From a bacterium (GTDB taxonomy: Bacteria; Armatimonadota; Fimbriimonadia; Fimbriimonadales; Fimbriimonadaceae), in NCBI GenBank assembly GCA_027483535.1, contig JAIXUN010000004.1, positions 122,345-186,344 of the forward strand: a stretch of DNA of 64,000 nucleotides, read 5' to 3'. Positions within the stretch are counted from its first letter, which is position 1. Each line of letters begins with the position of its first letter. Position numbers and translations under genes: made by a program. This document shows positions 20,103-29,081 of this stretch, one piece after another. The notes under the pieces are model-generated. The model was not told where the DNA came from and searched no databases. It saw only the letters and a list, made by a program, of their open reading frames with translations.

Positions 20103-21182
20103 ATGAGATTCCGTTCGGCGACTTTTCGGATGAGCAGGGCAACCATCGGGCTCACGCTGACCTGCTTCACAGTCACGGGCATCGCTCTTCTTGGCCTAAG
20201 CCAAAGTGGGTTCGCTCGCCCCTCCGCCCCGCAGGGCGAGGTCAAGCTGCGGGTGATGTCTTACAACATCGAATGGTTCAGCGAAGAGGCACGAGAAGAC
20301 CGAATCTCCAATCTCAAATCGGTCCTCAAGAACATCCAACCCAACATCCTTGCGTTCCAAGAGGTGCAGAGCAAGCGGGCAATGAAGCAGTTCCTCGACG
20401 ATGGCTGGGAGATTGCCATGCTGGATGACAAAACCGAGGACCAAGAGGTGGGTATCGCGGTTCGACAGCCGCTCAAGCTGGTCTCTTCGGAGATGGTCTT
20501 TAAGGATTCGTACTACGACTACGCTTTCCCCGGCAAGCGAGACGTGCTGAAAGCGGTGGTAGAAACGCCGTCCGGAGTCCGATTCTCCGTGTACTCGCTA
20601 CACATGAAGTCCCGATCAGGCGGTCGACTCCAAACCGATCCTCAGCGCGAGTTCGGCGCGGCGTTGCTGGCGGGCTATCTGCGAGGTCTCAAGAACGAGA
20701 ACCACATCGTCATGGGAGATCTCAACGACTCTCCGGACGATGTGAGCGTGAACATTTTGGAATCGGGCGACCTCATGGCGAAGGGCGGTCCGGTTGGGGA
20801 ATCGCGCTTGCTGGTGAACCTGATGCAAGACCTGTATCGCAAAGACGGAGTCACGCACGGCCTGGCAAGAGACTACAAAGCGGGATCGAACATTCAGCCG
20901 TTTACCCCCGGTGCAATGGCTGAAAACGAGCGCACTCGAGGCATCGACTACAAGTTCCCGGACGACCTAAAGACCACCCACATCCTGTTCGACCAAATTC
21001 TGGTTTCGCCTTCTCTGGCAGAAGGCGCAAAGGCGACCATTTACTCGGCAGACGATGCGCTGAGGGGTCAGTACGGCACTACGCGAAGGAACGACGAGGG
21101 TCGGGCCGAATACGTGCGCAAACCCACCCGAGCCAGCGACCACTGTCCGGTCTTTGCCGATCTCGTGTTTAAGGCTCGTTAA
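20103..21182 (+). CDS. Secreted endonuclease/exonuclease/phosphatase family protein
   Basis: A 359-residue EEP-superfamily (DNase I-like) phosphodiesterase. Motifs appear in the expected order: MSYNIEWFS, ILAFQEVQ (metal-binding Glu), YSLHMKSRSGG (catalytic His), VMGDLNDSP, FDQILVSPSL and ASDHCPVFADL. An N-terminal hydrophobic segment (ATIGLTLTCFTVTGIALLGLSQSGFA) directs export or anchoring. The start at 20103 follows GGAGG about 9 nt upstream. Substrate may be extracellular DNA, a phospholipid or a sugar phosphate; this cannot be told. It is monocistronic between two terminators. Confidence 0.85.
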   Translation: MRFRSATFRMSRATIGLTLTCFTVTGIALLGLSQSGFARPSAPQGEVKLRVMSYNIEWFSEEAREDRISNLKSVLKNIQPNILAFQEVQSKRAMKQFLDDGWEIAMLDDKTEDQEVGIAVRQPLKLVSSEMVFKDSYYDYAFPGKRDVLKAVVETPSGVRFSVYSLHMKSRSGGRLQTDPQREFGAALLAGYLRGLKNENHIVMGDLNDSPDDVSVNILESGDLMAKGGPVGESRLLVNLMQDLYRKDGVTHGLARDYKAGSNIQPFTPGAMAENERTRGIDYKFPDDLKTTHILFDQILVSPSLAEGAKATIYSADDALRGQYGTTRRNDEGRAEYVRKPTRASDHCPVFADLVFKAR

Positions 21183-21186
21183 GGTC

Positions 21187-21209
21187 AGCCGGCATAAATG
21201 CCGGCTTTG
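21187..21209 (+). terminator. Hairpin terminator
   Basis: An 8-bp perfect stem (AGCCGGCA / TGCCGGCT) with a TAAA loop and a short T tail, directly after the EEP-family gene. Confidence 0.75.
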
Positions 21210-21260
21210 CTACCGGCAAGCTTATTTACGGGCAAACGTGTTATTCTTAGGCTGTAATCA

Positions 21261-21276
21261 CCTGCAAATTTGCGGG
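21261..21276 (+). promoter_or_regulatory. Small leader hairpin before PEP-CTERM gene
   Basis: CCTGCA-AATT-TGCGGG can form a 6-bp stem with one G-U pair, 14 nt upstream of the start at 21291 and just before the GAGGTG ribosome-binding sequence. Its position resembles the leader hairpins of the other two PEP-CTERM genes. Confidence 0.4.
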
Positions 21277-21290
21277 CTGAGGTGCTTGTA

Positions 21291-22106
21291 ATGAACCGAG
21301 TTATTCTTTCTGCGGCTGTAATGGCTCTTGTTGCCGGGGCTCAGGCAAACATCGTTTTTAGCGACGGATTCGAGTCCGGCGACTTCTCGAACTGGACGGG
21401 CGACGGCAACACCGAGCCGGAAGTTCCGACCATCGTTACCGATCCGGTCTACGCTGGCACTTACGCTGCGGCTGTTGGCGGAACCAACACCGGCGGTACC
21501 GCATCGGCAATCGGTCGAAAGTATAAGACGTTCGCTCCCATCGCTACCACCGAGACGTTTACGTTCTCGTTCTATCTCAAACTCGGCGCAACCGCCGCCG
21601 GCAACCGACAGTGGGCCGAGATCCGGTCTTACACCAACAACACGTTTGGTGGAACGCTCGATCAGCTTATCGCCGTAGGAGCCTACAACGGCGCTACGAA
21701 CGTGCTGAACGCGGACACGACGGTAGGAGCTTTGTCGAACACTTCTAAGTGGCAGGTTCGACTCACCGGCTCCGGCTATGCTGCAAACGCAGGCTGGTTC
21801 GTGCTGGATCAAGCCGCTAACCGAACCACCGATTGGACTCAGTTCGATGTCGTGGTTGCTCCTACGGGTGTTGAGTTCTTCGTCAACGGAACCAAGGGGC
21901 ACAACTCAACGTTTGCTCGCGGAACGTCGACTAACAACTGGACCGCTGATACCGTCGTTCTCGGATCCGGTCTCACCTCCGCTGGTAACTCCGGCTTCTA
22001 CGACAGCGTTTCCGTTACCACCAGCGTCGTCCCCGAGCCTGCTTCGATGGTCGCTCTCGGCATCGGCGTGCTGGCAATGGTTCGCCGACGACGATCTGCC
22101 AAGTAA
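21291..22106 (+). CDS. PEP-CTERM secreted protein
   Basis: A protein of 271 residues: signal peptide (NRVILSAAVMALVAGAQA), then a jelly-roll-like domain beginning IVFSDGFESGDFSNW, which is the classic opening of concanavalin-like sugar-binding folds, and a C-terminal VPEPASMVALGIGVLAMVRR sorting tail. It is probably displayed on or released from the cell surface by an exosortase system encoded elsewhere. Thr/Asn/Gly-rich composition is typical of such proteins. GAGGTG lies about 7 nt before the ATG at 21291. A strong terminator follows, so it is transcribed alone. Confidence 0.9.
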   Translation: MNRVILSAAVMALVAGAQANIVFSDGFESGDFSNWTGDGNTEPEVPTIVTDPVYAGTYAAAVGGTNTGGTASAIGRKYKTFAPIATTETFTFSFYLKLGATAAGNRQWAEIRSYTNNTFGGTLDQLIAVGAYNGATNVLNADTTVGALSNTSKWQVRLTGSGYAANAGWFVLDQAANRTTDWTQFDVVVAPTGVEFFVNGTKGHNSTFARGTSTNNWTADTVVLGSGLTSAGNSGFYDSVSVTTSVVPEPASMVALGIGVLAMVRRRRSAK

Positions 22107-22126
22107 TTCCAACCGATTAGGAATTG

Positions 22127-22162
22127 AAAGAGGGGCGATGCAGCAGCATCGCCCCTCTTTTC
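22127..22162 (+). terminator. Strong rho-independent terminator
   Basis: A 14-bp perfect stem (AAAGAGGGGCGATG / CATCGCCCCTCTTT) with loop CAGCAG, followed by T and then C. Confidence 0.9.
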
Positions 22163-22263
22163 GTATCGGAACCAACCGACAAAACAGAAACGACCCATTT
22201 TCCTGACACCGTTCGGAGGCTGAACCGTTAACCTCTTGTAACACCAAAGTTTCGAACCCGCTT

Positions 22264-24441
22264 ATGAACGCCTTCCTTTTAGCTGCTCTTGTTGCGGGTT
22301 CTCCAAGCATCCAAGCCCAAAACGCCCAACGAACCTTTCACTGGGAGCCAATGCCCTTGCCAAAGTTGGCGAACAAACTCGCCGCCGTTTTGGGTGAGCC
22401 CGTGCAAGTGGCGAAAACTCTCTGGCCAACCACGGTGATGGTCCACGCCGAGCAAGCCACCGTTCGCGAAGTGCAAGACAAGATTGCCGAGGCAATCAAC
22501 GCCACCTGGAGCAAGCGCGGCGGCGTTTGGTATCTCGAGCAGACGTCCGCGCAGGCGAGGTCGGATGAGCAGACCTATCGACAGGAACGGATCCGGTCTA
22601 TCCAGCGCCTGCTCGACCACAACCGAAAGCAGCTTCAAGCCCAAAAGCCGTTCGACGAACAGCACGCCCGCCGACTGTACGAAGAGATGCGCGACTTCGC
22701 CAAACTCTACGGTCCTAACGACAACGAGCGGGTCTCGAAGCGGGTGAACGAACTGGAACAAGAGTCGCCCGTTTCTCGCCTCAATCGACGCTTCCTTCTG
22801 GCGCTCAAAGCCGAAACGCTTGCCTCGGTGAACCCCGGCGAGCGCAAGATTTTCTCCACCAACCCAACCCCCATGCAATCGCCCATGCCGGGCGAGGTTG
22901 CCAAGTTGATTGCTCAGTATGTGGAAGAGCAGAACCTTTGGGCGCAGGTGACCGGGGGGCAGCCTGTGGTGGACGGCGACGGCAATGGTCTCGGCATCGA
23001 GTTCGGCGCTTTTGTTGAAGAGGTGAACCAACCCGTCGGGACGGTTTTGCTGAGCGTGGAGGGTTACCTCGACGACACGTTCGGCTTCAAAATTTCCGTT
23101 TTTGACAAGAGCGGGAAGTTCATGCTGGAAGCGGAAAGTTCTTCTTGGGACACCTTAGATGAAAGCGTCTTCGCTGAGGTGAACAACGACAATTCGAAGG
23201 TCACCGAAGGCTTGAAGTTGTCGCCCGAATCGGACGTCTTGCGCAACCTCCTCACCGTGAACAACCGCAAGGCCGATAGGTGGAAGGCGGTTACCGATGC
23301 GCTGCTCGCCTTGTGGCGAAAACCTACCCAGCGCGATCCACTGGGATACTACGTGGGAGATCTGCTTTCGGCGGAGGCGAGGAATCGCAAAAAGAGCCTG
23401 GTGGCGGTGGTACCGGATCAGTTCATCGATCAGTACGAATACGGGATCATTTCCGACATCGAGGGGTTCCTGAAGCGCAATCCCCCCATCCCGTGGATTT
23501 ACGATGCCCTGGTGGAGGAAGACGCGAACTGGCTGGTGATGAAATCTACCAACCCGTTGCGTATCCGGAAGAGTTACCACGATCGCTCTCTCTTGGAGCA
23601 GGAGTTCGCGATGGGCGCCCGGCTAGACCCTCCCTCTTTGGAAGAAGAGGCCGACCTTGCATCTAAGTCGAATCAGGTAGCCAGCCCGTTCACGGCGATG
23701 CTGTACACGCTCCGCGCCAACCCGTTCCATTCCGGAAACCAGTTGCCTCACCTTCGGGTTTTCGCGGCAATGACGCAGCCGGGTCGAATCGCGGCGGCTC
23801 GCAAAGGTGGGGTCGCGCTAAGCATGCTGCCGAAAGCGGTGCAAACCGAGGTTCACAAGATTGTTTACAACGGTGAGCCGTACTCGATCTTCATCGATGA
23901 GGCCGAAAGCGATACTGATGGACCGCCCAAAACAGATGCGGACGACCAGGATTCTGGTGATTCCAACGCGGGCCTGCCCAATCCGAAAATGGAGGCGTTC
24001 TGGAACGGAATATTAAGAGAGCCCACCGTTTGCCTGCCGAACGGAATTCCCCTGAACACCACCATCTCGTTTGAGGTTGAGACGAGCTATTGGGTGCAAA
24101 CGGGTCCGGAGGCGAAGGGACTCTTGCCGCGCCAGGGCGATCTGCTCTCTCCCAGCGACCTCGCCGAGCGGGTTTACATGGCGGCGAACCCCAAGCTGTT
24201 TCCGTGGATCACAGATAGCACGATGAACGTGAACTCCTCGCGAATGAGGCTCATCGTCTCGCGGCAGATCAAGATCACCTACAACTTCCAGAACGGTTTC
24301 CGGACCATCGGCTCGCTGCAAGAACTGCGTCCGGTGCCGAACAAGACGTTTACGCTCAGCACTCTGCCCGCTGAGATCAAGGAAGAGTTTTTGAATGCTC
24401 AGAAAGAGTTGGATACGCGAATGAAGAATCGCAGGCCGTAG
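22264..24441 (+). CDS. Large secreted protein with STN-like N-terminal domain (paralogue 1)
   Basis: A 725-residue exported protein of a family I cannot name. After a signal peptide (NAFLLAALVAGSPSIQAQ) comes a region like the secretin/TonB short N-terminal (STN) fold: a pseudo-FHWEPMPLPKLANKLAAVLG helix-strand pattern and VHAEQATVREVQDKIAEAIN. A charged helical stretch follows (residues about 90-160), then mixed alpha/beta and beta-rich segments. The next gene encodes a paralogue sharing the order of these segments (VAKLIAQYVEEQNLWAQVTG versus VADAVARFIAEQNVLAEVTG). No pore or secretin domain is apparent. Possibly part of a surface assembly. Confidence 0.7.
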   Translation: MNAFLLAALVAGSPSIQAQNAQRTFHWEPMPLPKLANKLAAVLGEPVQVAKTLWPTTVMVHAEQATVREVQDKIAEAINATWSKRGGVWYLEQTSAQARSDEQTYRQERIRSIQRLLDHNRKQLQAQKPFDEQHARRLYEEMRDFAKLYGPNDNERVSKRVNELEQESPVSRLNRRFLLALKAETLASVNPGERKIFSTNPTPMQSPMPGEVAKLIAQYVEEQNLWAQVTGGQPVVDGDGNGLGIEFGAFVEEVNQPVGTVLLSVEGYLDDTFGFKISVFDKSGKFMLEAESSSWDTLDESVFAEVNNDNSKVTEGLKLSPESDVLRNLLTVNNRKADRWKAVTDALLALWRKPTQRDPLGYYVGDLLSAEARNRKKSLVAVVPDQFIDQYEYGIISDIEGFLKRNPPIPWIYDALVEEDANWLVMKSTNPLRIRKSYHDRSLLEQEFAMGARLDPPSLEEEADLASKSNQVASPFTAMLYTLRANPFHSGNQLPHLRVFAAMTQPGRIAAARKGGVALSMLPKAVQTEVHKIVYNGEPYSIFIDEAESDTDGPPKTDADDQDSGDSNAGLPNPKMEAFWNGILREPTVCLPNGIPLNTTISFEVETSYWVQTGPEAKGLLPRQGDLLSPSDLAERVYMAANPKLFPWITDSTMNVNSSRMRLIVSRQIKITYNFQNGFRTIGSLQELRPVPNKTFTLSTLPAEIKEEFLNAQKELDTRMKNRRP

Positions 24442-24536
24442 CTGTAATTGAAATTGCTTAACAGTTACTTTAGGGTTGCGCGGCTACTATATTCTAGAGA
24501 GTGAGGCGTTCGTCCTTTCTTTCTCTCTGAGCCTCC

Positions 24537-26780
24537 ATGCAGCCCGTCCGACGCCGACTTATCTTTTCCGCTTTAGTGCTCGCGGGCGTAGCGACGCTTT
24601 TGGTCTCTCTCGTCAAACAAAACGGTGCTGCCAAGCCGATTTCGGTCGATATCGAACCGATGCCGATCGCCCGGGCGACCCAGAGCCTTTCGAAGCATCT
24701 TGGGCGATCGGTTGGCGTCTCGCCTGAGCTTGAGAACCTGACGCTGATGGTCTACGCTCCGCGCGTGAGTCGGGAAGAGCTCATGGCAAAGATCGCCCAA
24801 GTGACCAACGCCACCTGGCAAGAGCAATTCGGCTGGACCAATCTGCTGCAAATGGAAAAGCAGCGATCCAAGGATGATGACGCCTATTACAGCGCCATTC
24901 GATCAAGACAAGAAAAACTTTTCGAACACCACAAGAAGGCGGCAAAGTCCTTTCCGCCGTTCACCAAGGCTTACGTGCAATCTCTGTTGAACGAGCTGCG
25001 GATCCTCGGTAAAAAAACCTCTAAGGACCGCCAAGAGTCGAATTACGAGCGGGGAGAAGTCATCGCAAGGCAATCGCCGATCGACCGGCTGAGGCACCGG
25101 ATGATGCTTGGCCTAGACCCGAAAATCTTCGATGATCTGTATCCAAACCCAACCAAAATTTTCGCCCTCCATCCGAAGGGAACGGAAGCGCCTCTCCCGC
25201 CCTCGGTGGCAGATGCCGTGGCTCGATTTATTGCAGAGCAGAACGTATTGGCCGAGGTCACGGGCGGAAAGCCCGTGAAGACCGGAGATCCTTACTTCGA
25301 CTCGTTTGACTTTTGCGATCAGGTCGCTCCGTTCGTTAGTCCACCCAGCGAGATTGTTTTTGAGGTGGCGCGGATGCACTCAGACCACTACGCCATCACT
25401 CTGAGCCTTTACGATGCAAAGAAAAGTTTGGTTCTGCAGATAGAATCCAACACGTGGGAACCCATCGAGCCCAGTTCCGATTGGGAGAGCGTTGACGATG
25501 GCAAATGGAAGCAACTGAGCCTCGAAGCCCAAACTCTTTATCGGCTTAACTTTGCGATTAGGGATTCAAAAGAACCACCTCTGGCATCGCTCCTTACCAC
25601 TCTTCCTTGGAAATCGCCCTCCGCCAAAGACCCATTGGCGTACTACACCGCCGAGTTTTTGAAGCAAGAAGCAAAAGCCAAGGGCAAGAATCTAGTCGCG
25701 ATTCTTTCGGACAGCCTTTTGGATTTTTCTAGGCATGGCCTGATTGGCCAGATGCTGCGATTTCAATCGGAAGACCCCATATTCTCTAAGCTTCTGAACG
25801 TGAGGGTAGAAGAGAACGACAACTGGATTTTGATCCGACCCCTCCACCTGCGACAAGCCCGGGAAGAGACCTACGATCGGCAACTTTTGGATAGAGGCGT
25901 TGCTTTCAGACAAGGCGAAAAGCCGTTTACCTTGGAAGCAGAAGCCGAGATTGCCTCTTTAGAGTCCAGACGATCGTGGTACTCAGACTTGAAAATGGTG
26001 GTCGATGCCTTTGCAACCAATCCGTTCGAAACCAAGAACGATTTCGGCTTGCTTCGTATTTATCGGGCGCTTTCCGATTTTGGAATCGAGAAGGGTTCTC
26101 CCTCGGGTGGGGTGAAACTTGCCGACCTCCCGTATTCGGTCACCGAGGAACTCCTAAACATGATCGCCGAGCGAAATCCTGCTCTCGAAGCCTACAAGAA
26201 TGGGCAAGGGCCCTTTGATACTCAATCGATGGCCGCAAGAAGTCTTTTTCTTTGGTCTGCCTTGCCCGTCGAGGTCAAACGCCCGTTCGTCTCTGCGCTC
26301 AACGGTGATCGGAAGGAGATTCGCGTTCGTATGAAGCGCGAAACGTCTTACGTGGTGCAAAGTCCGCCCGATCTATCCGACAACCTGAAACGAGCGGGCT
26401 CGTTGCTGGACGCCTCCGAACTTTCCGTACTGACCTCCGAAACCAAAGGCAAGTCTCCGGTGATGCTCCGCCTGATTCGTAAGGATCAGATTAGGATCGT
26501 GTTTGAACTCCCTTCGGGTTATCAGCTCGTTGGGTCGCTGGTCGAGTATCAACAAGAGGCAGAACCGCCTTTTCCGAGCAACGCCATTCCTACCCGGGTC
26601 AAGCCCCTATTTAAAATGGCCGCACTGCCGCTAAGAGCAGGTTGCACGCTAGGACCGGATTCGACTGCTTGGCACAGAGTATTGATGGAGGAATTCGTGG
26701 TTTACCGGTTGTTCGCAAAGGCTATGTACCCCTTCCAACCCCCGTTGAAGGAATACCCTCTCTCACCTGCGAGCCTCTGA
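24537..26780 (+). CDS. Large secreted or membrane-anchored STN-like protein (paralogue 2)
   Basis: A 747-residue tandem paralogue of the preceding gene, 95 bp downstream on the same strand. A single N-terminal hydrophobic segment (LIFSALVLAGVATLLVSLV) with a basic start may be a signal anchor. The STN-like part is at about residues 40-105 (EPMPIARATQSLSKHLGRSV, then YAPRVSREELMAKIAQVTNA). The shared core ends near GYQLVGSLVEYQQEAE, equivalent to FRTIGSLQELRPV in paralogue 1. The C-terminal 40 residues do not match paralogue 1, and a frame change near 26640 cannot be excluded by eye. Function unknown. Confidence 0.68.
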   Translation: MQPVRRRLIFSALVLAGVATLLVSLVKQNGAAKPISVDIEPMPIARATQSLSKHLGRSVGVSPELENLTLMVYAPRVSREELMAKIAQVTNATWQEQFGWTNLLQMEKQRSKDDDAYYSAIRSRQEKLFEHHKKAAKSFPPFTKAYVQSLLNELRILGKKTSKDRQESNYERGEVIARQSPIDRLRHRMMLGLDPKIFDDLYPNPTKIFALHPKGTEAPLPPSVADAVARFIAEQNVLAEVTGGKPVKTGDPYFDSFDFCDQVAPFVSPPSEIVFEVARMHSDHYAITLSLYDAKKSLVLQIESNTWEPIEPSSDWESVDDGKWKQLSLEAQTLYRLNFAIRDSKEPPLASLLTTLPWKSPSAKDPLAYYTAEFLKQEAKAKGKNLVAILSDSLLDFSRHGLIGQMLRFQSEDPIFSKLLNVRVEENDNWILIRPLHLRQAREETYDRQLLDRGVAFRQGEKPFTLEAEAEIASLESRRSWYSDLKMVVDAFATNPFETKNDFGLLRIYRALSDFGIEKGSPSGGVKLADLPYSVTEELLNMIAERNPALEAYKNGQGPFDTQSMAARSLFLWSALPVEVKRPFVSALNGDRKEIRVRMKRETSYVVQSPPDLSDNLKRAGSLLDASELSVLTSETKGKSPVMLRLIRKDQIRIVFELPSGYQLVGSLVEYQQEAEPPFPSNAIPTRVKPLFKMAALPLRAGCTLGPDSTAWHRVLMEEFVVYRLFAKAMYPFQPPLKEYPLSPASL

Positions 26781-26848
26781 GCTGGTCCCTAGTCCAAAGA
26801 GAGAAGCCCCACCTTTTTTTCTGGCGTGAGTTTCCGATGGCGGGCTCG

Positions 26849-26893
26849 TTATTCAGGTTTGTTCAGCCACAGATCACGCTCGGTGGTCCCAAA
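26849..26893 (-). pseudogene. Possible 3'-end remnant of a DUF2961/GH172 gene
   Basis: On the minus strand, 26893-26849 reads GTTERDLWLNKPE then TAA. The intact GH172-like gene at 32869 ends RWRDLWLNKPE and stop, and 17 bases in a row (TTGTTCAGCCACAGATC) plus flanks are identical between the two sites. Only this tail is recognisable, with a stop five codons upstream, so it would be a small decayed fragment. Confidence 0.4.
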
Positions 26894-27015
26894 TCTTTGC
26901 TGAGTTCACAGAAGAAGCTGAAATCGAGCGATAGCGCCGAAAGCCGGGTCTTTAGCCCGCAAAAATAGCAGTTCGACCACGTTTCACCGACCCTTGTTGC
27001 AAAAAGACATACAAT

Positions 27016-27043
27016 AGGCAGTCCTCTAAACAAAGAGGTGCCT
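27016..27043 (+). promoter_or_regulatory. Two-part leader hairpin before PEP-CTERM gene
   Basis: AGGCA-GT-CCTCT-AAACAA-AGAGG-TGCCT folds as an outer 5-bp and inner 5-bp stem separated by a GT bulge. It lies 30 nt before the ATG at 27074. A TACAAT box at 27010-27015 directly precedes it, so the hairpin would form near the 5' end of the transcript. Confidence 0.5.
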
Positions 27044-27073
27044 CTTGAACGCTGTTCGAGAAGGTGGATGATT

Positions 27074-27769
27074 ATGATGAAATGGGGTTACGCAACAATC
27101 GCGCTCGCTTTGACGAGTGTTTCTTTGGCTCAAACCGGCTCCACGGCCGTTAGCGGACAAGCCAACATTTTTGGTTACGGCGTCTCAACACCTGCACCTG
27201 CGGGTGGCGGCGGTGGAGTTTTGGCTCCCGTCGTTACGCTCGATGCGGGAGTAGGACGGATTCTTACTGTGGTCGGCACGGGCCGAGTCGCTTACTTCAA
27301 TGGTGCAAGTCCCATTGGTGCCGACGGCGAAACTTACGCATCGACGATCATTGGAACGGGTCCCATCTCCGGCGTTGGACCTCTATCCATTCGAGGCGGC
27401 ATTTTCGGAGTGTTCGTTGAAGATGGCGATGTTTCCGGACTCACCGCTCCTGCCAACTTCGCTCAGGGTTCGCTCTCGGCGGCAAGCTACGCGCCGGGTC
27501 TTCGCCAGGTGTTCTTTATCGGCAACGGATTCTCGGACGCGGGCATGACCATGCAACAAGAGTTTCTGGTGCCAGATGGTGCCGCAAAGCTAGTGTTCGG
27601 CGTTACCGATGCCTTCGACTGGAACGGCGATATCGGGTTCTATGGCGATAACAGCGGCGATTACGCCGTGGACTACACGGTTACGGGAGTTGTTCCAGAG
27701 CCCGCTTCCATGATCGCTCTTGGCGTTGGCGCGCTGGCTTTGGTTCGCCGCCGCCGCGCTTCCAAGTAA
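27074..27769 (+). CDS. PEP-CTERM secreted protein
   Basis: A protein of 231 residues with a signal peptide (MKWGYATIALALTSVSLAQ), a glycine-rich beta body (residues about 20-200) and a C-terminal sorting tail VPEPASMIALGVGALALVRR. Three close in-frame ATGs (27068, 27074, 27077) exist; 27074 is preferred because AAGGTGG lies 7 nt upstream. It probably belongs to the same exosortase-processed group as the proteins at 6598 and 21291. A strong hairpin terminator follows. The body has no motif I recognise. Confidence 0.87.
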   Translation: MMKWGYATIALALTSVSLAQTGSTAVSGQANIFGYGVSTPAPAGGGGGVLAPVVTLDAGVGRILTVVGTGRVAYFNGASPIGADGETYASTIIGTGPISGVGPLSIRGGIFGVFVEDGDVSGLTAPANFAQGSLSAASYAPGLRQVFFIGNGFSDAGMTMQQEFLVPDGAAKLVFGVTDAFDWNGDIGFYGDNSGDYAVDYTVTGVVPEPASMIALGVGALALVRRRRASK

Positions 27770-27791
27770 TCGCCCCTAGGCACGGACATTG

Positions 27792-27830
27792 AACGAAGCC
27801 ACCCGATTTTCGGGTGGCTTCGTTTGTTTA
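27792..27830. terminator. Strong hairpin terminator
   Basis: A 15-bp perfect stem (AACGAAGCCACCCGA / TCGGGTGGCTTCGTT) with a TTT loop and a T-rich tail, between the convergent PEP-CTERM and regulator genes. Confidence 0.92.
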
Positions 27831-27858
27831 CAGTTACTCCGGTTTGTTCAGCCTTTCC

Positions 27859-29004
27859 TTATCGCGGATACAACAGATCGTCCTCGGTCTCGGCATCTAG
27901 GAGGACGGAGAACAACATTGGAAGCGATGCCAGCCAGCCTGCCTGACCGCTCATTCTCACAACCAGCGTTGTCCCGACCATTGCGACGTCTCTCGCGGAG
28001 GGACCCTTTGACGCGCGTTGCACGAGCAGGTCGGCGGCGGCCCGACCCAGGTCGGACCAAGGCAGCGCTACCGAAGTGAGGTAATCACCTGCTCGGCACA
28101 TCGATGCGTCGAACCCAACAATCGGGGGGAACTCTTCCGGCTTCATCCCTAACTTGGCAAGACCGGCGAGAAAGCCGTACGCCACCCGATCGTTCGCCGC
28201 CAAAATCGCAACATCCTTTGTCTGCACCGCCCGGTGGTTTGCAAACCGAATCCCCATCTGAAAGTAGTCGAACGGGTCGCTCGACCGACTGGAGGGCAGC
28301 GACTCAAACGGAGTGATCACGGTGCATCGATCCTGAATTCCGACCGATTTCGCCGCGGTTAGAAATCCCTGAGCGCGCTCTTGAGACCAATCAAGAGCGG
28401 GTAACTGTTTGTCGCCACCGTGAACCCCAAGGTACACCAGCGAACGCGCACCGTGCGTAATCAGGTGCATGGTTGCCGCTTGGGCTCCGCCAACGTTATC
28501 GAAGGACACGCCTATACCGTCCGATTCAGAAATGTGGCCCTGCATCGCCACGGCAGGAACCATCAGTTGCTTAGAAAGGCTTTGCTCCTCCGAGGGATCC
28601 CAGGCGCCTCGAACCAAGGGCAGCGACTGACTCGCCAGCGCCTGGCGAGCGGCGTCGACGGTCAACGATAGCGAGGCAGCCCCAAGGGCGCTCAGACGAT
28701 CTTCGAATCCCCTCCGGATTTGATAATCTCGATCCGTGTTTTCACCGACGAAGAGGAACACATCCGGCGAAACCTTGGGACTGTGCCCGATGAACGTTCC
28801 CATGCCATGAACCGGGTACAGCAGCCCCTCTTCGCAGAGGTTTCTCACCACGCGCTGAACCAGGCTTTTAGAAATCTTGTACTTTGCAGATAGTTCTCGC
28901 AAAGACGGCAAGAGTTCGGCCTGAACGCCCTTCGCAAACGCAGCTTCACGGAGGTCACGTTCCAGGGCCTCTTTGGCTCGTTCCGTTTCTACCGTTCTTG
29001 GCAT
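27859..29004 (-). CDS. Transcriptional regulator, GntR-type HTH with LacI-type sensor
   Basis: A 381-residue regulator. Residues about 1-75 form a GntR-like winged helix (LPSLRELSAKYKISKSLVQR, then LCEEGLLYPVHGMGTFIG). Residues about 85-375 form a LacI/periplasmic-binding-protein type ligand domain (GIGVSFDNVGGAQAATMHL, AILAANDRVAYGFLAGL, VGFDASMCRAGDYLTSV). The architecture matches AraR-like sugar regulators. It is the last gene of a minus-strand run of glycosidase genes, so it probably controls them in response to a released sugar. Just past its stop, the sequence 27838-27855 reads RLNKPE-stop on the minus strand, another echo of the GH172 gene end. Confidence 0.88.
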   Translation of the reverse strand: MPRTVETERAKEALERDLREAAFAKGVQAELLPSLRELSAKYKISKSLVQRVVRNLCEEGLLYPVHGMGTFIGHSPKVSPDVFLFVGENTDRDYQIRRGFEDRLSALGAASLSLTVDAARQALASQSLPLVRGAWDPSEEQSLSKQLMVPAVAMQGHISESDGIGVSFDNVGGAQAATMHLITHGARSLVYLGVHGGDKQLPALDWSQERAQGFLTAAKSVGIQDRCTVITPFESLPSSRSSDPFDYFQMGIRFANHRAVQTKDVAILAANDRVAYGFLAGLAKLGMKPEEFPPIVGFDASMCRAGDYLTSVALPWSDLGRAAADLLVQRASKGPSARDVAMVGTTLVVRMSGQAGWLASLPMLFSVLLDAETEDDLLYPR

Positions 29005-29081
29005 GCCGAACCTATTCTACTGACCGTTCTACGACACCCAACAAAGTCGCTCAGACCGCCTACAACCAGATTCAATTCTCC

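Noticed and set aside
26642..26968. A separate small gene overlapping the end of the second STN-like protein
   Set aside because: It lies mostly in another frame of the large gene, has no recognisable features and no ribosome-binding site; a frameshift extension of the paralogue is the only alternative worth checking.
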